Of a stretch of 64,000 nucleotides of DNA, positions 60,774 through 64,000 are shown one piece after another. This stretch comes from Desertivibrio insolitus (lineage in GTDB: Bacteria; Actinomycetota; Actinomycetes; Actinomycetales; Microbacteriaceae), in NCBI RefSeq assembly GCF_017355965.1, contig NZ_JAFIQW010000004.1:1-64000 (forward strand), written 5' to 3'. A program made the position numbers and the translations under genes. The notes under the pieces are model-generated. The model saw only the letters and a program-made list of their open reading frames with translations, searched no databases and had not been told where the DNA came from. Each line of letters begins with the position of its first letter. Position 1 is the stretch's first letter.

Positions 60774-62015
60774 GTGCCGTCCGAGAACTCCGTCCCGCTC
60801 TGGGCCGGCCGCACCCTCGCCCTCGTCGGCATCCTGACCGTCGCGCTCAACCTGCGCGTCGCCGTCGCGGCGGTGTCGCCCATCGCGGATGTCATCGCCC
60901 GCGACATCCCGCTCGACAGCGCCGCCCTCGGCGTGCTGGGCGCCGTCGCGCCCGCCGTGTTCGCGGTCGCCGCGCTCTTCGGCGTGCTGCCCGCGCGGCG
61001 CTTCGGGCTCGAGCGCGTGGTCGTGCTCGCGATCCTCACGATGGCGGTCGGCCACATCGTGCGCGCGATCGCGCCCGACTACGTCACGCTCGTGATCGGA
61101 ACGGTGCTGGCGATCGGCGGCGGCGGCCTCGGCAACGTGCTGCTGCCGCCCCTGGTCAAGAAGTACTTCCCCGACCGCATCGGCCTGCTCACCGCGGGCT
61201 ACAGCGTCACCCTCTCGATCGGCGCCTCGACCCCGCCCGTCCTCGCCGTCCCGCTCGCGGATGCCGCGGGCTGGCGCTTCTCGCTCGGCATCTGGGCCGT
61301 GCTCGCGGTGGCGACCCTCGCCCCCTGGGTCGCGATGCTCGTGAACCAGCGCCGGGCGCGCCTCGCGCAGGACGCCGCGGTGCTGCCGCCGGAGGAGCAC
61401 ACCCACCTGCCGCTGTGGCGCTCGCCGACCGCGTGGGCGATCGGCCTCGCGTTCTCGGTCTCCGCGGGGAACGCCTACGCGATCTTCGCCTGGCTCGCGC
61501 AGATGCTCATCGACATCGCCGGGGTGAGCCGCCTCGAGGCCGGGGCGCAGCTCGCGTTGTTCGCCCTCGTCGGGCTGCCCGCCGGCATCGTCGTGCCGCC
61601 GCTCGCCGCGCGGATGAAGAACGTCGGGGTGCTGCTCTACATCGGCGTCGCGTTCTTCGTGGTCGGCTACCTCGGGCTGCTGCTCGCGCCGCAGACCGCG
61701 ACGGCCGTCTGGGTGTTCTGCGTCGGCGCGGGCCCGCTGATCTTCCCGGTCTGCCTCGCGCTCATCGGGTTGCGCGCCCGCACGGAGTCCGGCGCGATCG
61801 CGCTCAGCGGCTTCGGGCAGGGCGTCGGCTACGCCGTCGGCAGCGTCTACCCGATCGTCATCGGCGTGCTGCACGACGTCACGGGCGGCTGGGACGTGCC
61901 GCTCGTCGCGCTGCTCGTCTCGACCGTCGCCGCGATCGTCGCGGGACTCATCCTCACGCAGCGACGCTACGTCGAGGACGAGGTGGCCGCGGCCCGCGAG
62001 GCGACGCGACCCTGA
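60774..62015 (+). CDS. MFS transporter, CynX/NimT type
   Basis: The 413-residue protein has about twelve transmembrane helices. LTVALNLRVAVAAVSPI in the first helix, GGGLGNVLLPPLVKKYFPDR between helices four and five, and GLRARTESGAIALSGFGQGVGYAVG in the second half match the CynX (cyanate) and NimT (nitroimidazole resistance) subgroup of the major facilitator superfamily. The substrate is unknown. It ends 1 bp before the convergent ROK gene. Confidence 0.92.
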   Translation: MPSENSVPLWAGRTLALVGILTVALNLRVAVAAVSPIADVIARDIPLDSAALGVLGAVAPAVFAVAALFGVLPARRFGLERVVVLAILTMAVGHIVRAIAPDYVTLVIGTVLAIGGGGLGNVLLPPLVKKYFPDRIGLLTAGYSVTLSIGASTPPVLAVPLADAAGWRFSLGIWAVLAVATLAPWVAMLVNQRRARLAQDAAVLPPEEHTHLPLWRSPTAWAIGLAFSVSAGNAYAIFAWLAQMLIDIAGVSRLEAGAQLALFALVGLPAGIVVPPLAARMKNVGVLLYIGVAFFVVGYLGLLLAPQTATAVWVFCVGAGPLIFPVCLALIGLRARTESGAIALSGFGQGVGYAVGSVYPIVIGVLHDVTGGWDVPLVALLVSTVAAIVAGLILTQRRYVEDEVAAAREATRP

Positions 62016-62016
62016 C

Positions 62017-62988
62017 CTACGGCACCACGTCGGCGTGGTGCACCAGCGCGCCGGCGCCGATGATGGGGCCGTCGCCGCTCAGGGCCGACGGAACGACCCG
62101 GGTCTTCGTCACGAACGGGAACTCGGCGCGCTCGGCGATCGCGTCGCGGATGAACACGAACAGGTCGGGGCTCACGTGCGAGAAGCCGCCGCCGATCGCG
62201 ACGAGCTCGAGGTCGACGAGCGAGGTCGCCGACGCGATCGCGTGACCGATCGCCGTGCCGGAGCGGCGCACGGCGGCACGCGCGATCTCGTCGCCCGCCG
62301 CGTAGGCCGCCGCGAGGTCCTCGCCCGTGCTGCCGGCGAAGCCCTGCCGCTGGGCCCACGCGACGGTCTTCGGGCCGCTCGCGACCGCCTCGACGCATCC
62401 GGTGCCGCCGCACAGGCAGCGCTCGTCGAAGCCGCCGACCTCGATGTGGCCGATGTGCCCGGCGTTCCCCGTCGGTCCGCCGACGGGCACGCCGCCGAGG
62501 ATCAGCCCGCCGCCGATGCCAGTCGACACGATCATGCCGAGCACGTCGCGGTGGCCGCGGGCGGCGCCGACCCAGTGCTCCGCGATCGCGATGCAGAGTC
62601 CGTCGATCGCGAGCACGACGGGAGCCGAAGTCACCGCCGCCGTGACCTCGTCGTCGACGAGCTGCCGCAGCGGAAAGTCCCGCCACACGGGCAGGTTCAG
62701 CGGCGACACGAGCCCGGCGTCGGCCCGGAGCGGACCCGCGGCGCCGATACCCGTGCCGACGAACCGCGCGCCCGGGGGCAACACCGCGAGTGCGCCGGCG
62801 ACGACGCCGCGCACGGCCTCGACGAGCTCGTCGCTCGAGGAGGAGCGGCCGGTGGGCCGGCGCGTGCGCGATTCCGGCAGCACCGTGCCGGAGGAGGTGA
62901 CGAGGGCGGCGTCGACCTTCGTGCCGCCGAGGTCGACCGCGAGGGCGAGAGTCTGACCCGTGGCATCCGTCGTCATCGGCGCGTGCAT
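62017..62988 (-). CDS. ROK family sugar kinase
   Basis: The 323-residue protein has the N-terminal phosphate motif ALAVDLGGTKVDAAL (about residues 16-30), GIGAAGPL and IVSTGIGGGLILGG. The ROK zinc motif (HIEVGGFDERCLCGGTGCVE) carries the expected His and three Cys. There is no helix-turn-helix, so it is a kinase of the glucokinase or N-acetylmannosamine kinase type rather than a repressor. TAGGGT lies 6 nt before the ATG at 62988. Confidence 0.93.
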   Translation of the reverse strand: MHAPMTTDATGQTLALAVDLGGTKVDAALVTSSGTVLPESRTRRPTGRSSSSDELVEAVRGVVAGALAVLPPGARFVGTGIGAAGPLRADAGLVSPLNLPVWRDFPLRQLVDDEVTAAVTSAPVVLAIDGLCIAIAEHWVGAARGHRDVLGMIVSTGIGGGLILGGVPVGGPTGNAGHIGHIEVGGFDERCLCGGTGCVEAVASGPKTVAWAQRQGFAGSTGEDLAAAYAAGDEIARAAVRRSGTAIGHAIASATSLVDLELVAIGGGFSHVSPDLFVFIRDAIAERAEFPFVTKTRVVPSALSGDGPIIGAGALVHHADVVP

Positions 62989-62994
62989 ATCGTC

Positions 62995-63000
62995 ACCCTA
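62995..63000 (-). promoter_or_regulatory. Leaderless -10 box TAGGGT, 6 nt to ATG of the ROK gene
   Basis: TAGGGT on the minus strand, GACGAT spacer and ATG. It diverges from the box at 63041. Confidence 0.5.
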
Positions 63001-63040
63001 CTCATGGGCGTGGTTCAGCCGATTCCCCACGACGCCGTCC

Positions 63041-63046
63041 TACTGT
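63041..63046 (+). promoter_or_regulatory. Leaderless -10 box TACTGT, 6 nt to GTG of the SRPBCC gene
   Basis: TACTGT, GAGGCC spacer and GTG at 63053. Confidence 0.5.
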
Positions 63047-63052
63047 GAGGCC

Positions 63053-63532
63053 GTGCCGATGCTGACCCTCGACTTCGAGCGACACGTCGACCTGCCGCCC
63101 GCGATCGTGTGGGACGCGCTGGTCGATCCGGTGCTGCTCGAGGGCTGGCTCGCCGCGGCCGACGTCGACCCTCGGGTCGGCGGCAACTACGACCTCCGCT
63201 GGCTCGCCTCATCCACCCCGCAGACCTTCGGCCGCATCGCCGAGCTCGACGAGCCCCGCCGGCTGCTGGTCGAGACGGAGGGCGAGGGCAGCCTCGACTT
63301 CCGGCTCACCGAGCGACCGGGCGGCACCCGCGGCACGTCGACGCTGCTGCAGCTGTCGAACACGCTCGAGCTCGAGCCCGCGTTCTCCCGCCGCGTGCGC
63401 GCGAACTGGCTCACCTCGCTCGACCAGCTCGAGGACCTGCTGCGCGGCCACCCGGTCGACTGGTCGAACTGGGACCGGGACCACGGCGAGGCCTGGCGGG
63501 CGCACTTCCGCGAGGTCGTCGAGCTGCGATGA
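63053..63532 (+). CDS. SRPBCC (AHSA1-like) domain protein
   Basis: The 159-residue single-domain START/Bet v1-like protein opens with FERHVDLPPAIVWDALVDPVLLEGWLAAADVDPRVGG, typical of the AHSA1/SRPBCC family with a hydrophobic ligand cavity. It ends with NWLTSLDQLEDLLRG, the long C-terminal helix. Ligand and role are unknown. The GTG at 63053 is leaderless. It overlaps the next gene by ATGA. Confidence 0.88.
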   Translation: MPMLTLDFERHVDLPPAIVWDALVDPVLLEGWLAAADVDPRVGGNYDLRWLASSTPQTFGRIAELDEPRRLLVETEGEGSLDFRLTERPGGTRGTSTLLQLSNTLELEPAFSRRVRANWLTSLDQLEDLLRGHPVDWSNWDRDHGEAWRAHFREVVELR

Positions 63533-63681
63533 TCCCCGACGTCTCCGGGCAGCCGTTCTGGGTGCAGCTCGTCGCGGGCATCGGGTTCCTCGGCATCGTC
63601 GTGCTCGTCATGGGCACGCTGCCGCCGTTCCGCGGCTGGATCGAGCGCTGGCGCGACAAGAACTTCCCGCCGCGAGAGTAG
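63529..63681 (+). CDS. Small single-pass membrane protein, 50 residues
   Basis: ATG in an ATGA overlap opens a 50-residue protein with one transmembrane helix (about residues 11-32, WVQLVAGIGFLGIVVLVMG) and a basic cytoplasmic end (RGWIERWRDKNFPPRE). Translational coupling to the SRPBCC gene supports it. Its last codons form the first unit of the 36-bp tandem repeat that follows. Confidence 0.75.
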   Translation: MIPDVSGQPFWVQLVAGIGFLGIVVLVMGTLPPFRGWIERWRDKNFPPRE

Positions 63682-63795
63682 CGGCGGGACGACGAGCGCA
63701 GGCCGCCGCGGGAGTAGCGGCGGGACGACGAGCGCAGGCCGCCGCGAGAGTAGCGGCGGGACGACGAGCGCAGGCCGCCGCGGGAGTAGCGGCGG
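63667..63795 (+). repeat. 36-bp tandem repeat, three full copies and a part copy
   Basis: The unit begins CCGCCGCG at 63667, 63703, 63739 and 63775, exactly 36 bp apart. Copies alternate between CGCGAGAGTAG and CGCGGGAGTAG, so a 72-bp block appears to have been duplicated. Each copy contains CCGCCGC and GCGGCGG arms around a 7-nt loop, giving four equal hairpins. The first copy includes the stop codon of the 50-residue gene, and each later copy repeats PPRE-stop in frame. They may act together as a terminator. From 63796 to 63856 there is no other feature. Confidence 0.85.
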
Positions 63796-63856
63796 CGCTC
63801 TGGCGCCCACCAGCCCTTCCGCGCAGGATGGGAGAAGGGCCTGGCGAGGGGGAACG

Positions 63857-64000
63857 ATGACGACGGATGCCTCCACGAGGGTCGACCCCGACCGGCGCAC
63901 GCTGCTCTCGGGCATCCTGTTCGGCTGCGGGATCGCCGCGTCGCTGATCGACCTCTTCGTGTTCCACCTCGCCCTGCAATGGCACCACTTCTACGACCTG
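63857..64000 (+). CDS. DUF2243 family membrane protein, N-terminal part (cut by window end)
   Basis: Forty-eight codons are visible. A hydrophilic N-terminus is followed by LLSGILFGCGIAASLIDLFVFH and LALQWHHFYDL, matching the first helix of DUF2243 membrane proteins, which carry Asp and His in that helix and a QWHH motif. A GAGGGGGA ribosome binding site precedes the ATG. The rest lies beyond the window. Confidence 0.8.
   Translation, partial: MTTDASTRVDPDRRTLLSGILFGCGIAASLIDLFVFHLALQWHHFYDL

Noticed and set aside
63667-63795. 36-bp repeats considered as a CRISPR array
   Set aside because: The repeats are head to tail with no spacers and no cas genes lie nearby. They are a tandem minisatellite.

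Overview
The window is a contiguous piece of a high-GC actinobacterial chromosome. Gene content and order, frequent GTG starts, Asp codons almost always GAC, and many leaderless promoters (a TAnnnT hexamer 6 to 8 nt before the start codon) point to Microbacteriaceae or a close relative. No insertion sequence, phage gene, integrase, CRISPR array or tRNA was seen. The only RNA gene is the 3' end of a 5S rRNA at the left edge.

Layout. (1) 1-150: end of an rRNA operon and its terminator. (2) 329-2000: 3-methyladenine glycosylase Tag and an aldo/keto reductase. (3) 2089-5328: a minus-strand Lrp/AsnC regulator, class III aminotransferase and FAD amine-oxidase operon that looks like polyamine catabolism. 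(4) 5549-23974: a tightly packed 18.4-kb plus-strand module: FHA protein, PP2C phosphatase, Ser/Thr kinase, a 1,978-residue Ig/FN3 surface protein, MoxR ATPase, DUF58 protein, a transglutaminase-fold membrane protein that has lost its catalytic Cys and His, a zinc-ribbon/FHA protein and an EssC/EccC-like ATPase. It resembles the PFNA (kinase-FN3-MoxR-DUF58-transglutaminase) cluster of bifidobacteria with a type VII secretion-like motor added, and is the most interesting system here. (5) 24092-33166: a PotDABC-type polyamine ABC transporter, a small membrane protein, two GABA-transaminase paralogues, an OsmC protein and an SDR. With region 3 this suggests polyamine uptake and degradation through GABA.

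(6) 33237-41301: FKBP lipoprotein, dxr, a minus-strand cassette of a Ser/Thr kinase with two paralogous lipoproteins, the site-2 protease, ispG and an SGNH hydrolase. The common actinobacterial dxr-protease-ispG order is kept but split by the cassette. (7) 41305-48426: pyruvate:quinone dehydrogenase, proS, a GH8 protein, a dolichol-phosphate-mannose-synthase-like GT2, a DUF4397 protein and a class F sortase. (8) 48508-60290: the translation block nusA, ylxR, infB, rbfA, then truB and ribF, interrupted by a CAP protein, an Fpg/Nei glycosylase, MutY, a uridine-kinase-like protein without P-loop, and a ketopantoate-reductase-like protein. rimP, usual before nusA, is absent. (9) 60269-64000: a hypothetical protein, a CynX-type MFS transporter, a ROK kinase, an SRPBCC protein, a 50-residue membrane protein followed by a 36-bp tandem repeat, and the start of a DUF2243 gene cut by the window edge.

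Gene calls rest on reading translations and motifs by eye. Starts were moved where a Shine-Dalgarno sequence, an ATGA/GTGA overlap or a leaderless -10 box gave better support. Counts of short motifs are by eye and approximate.
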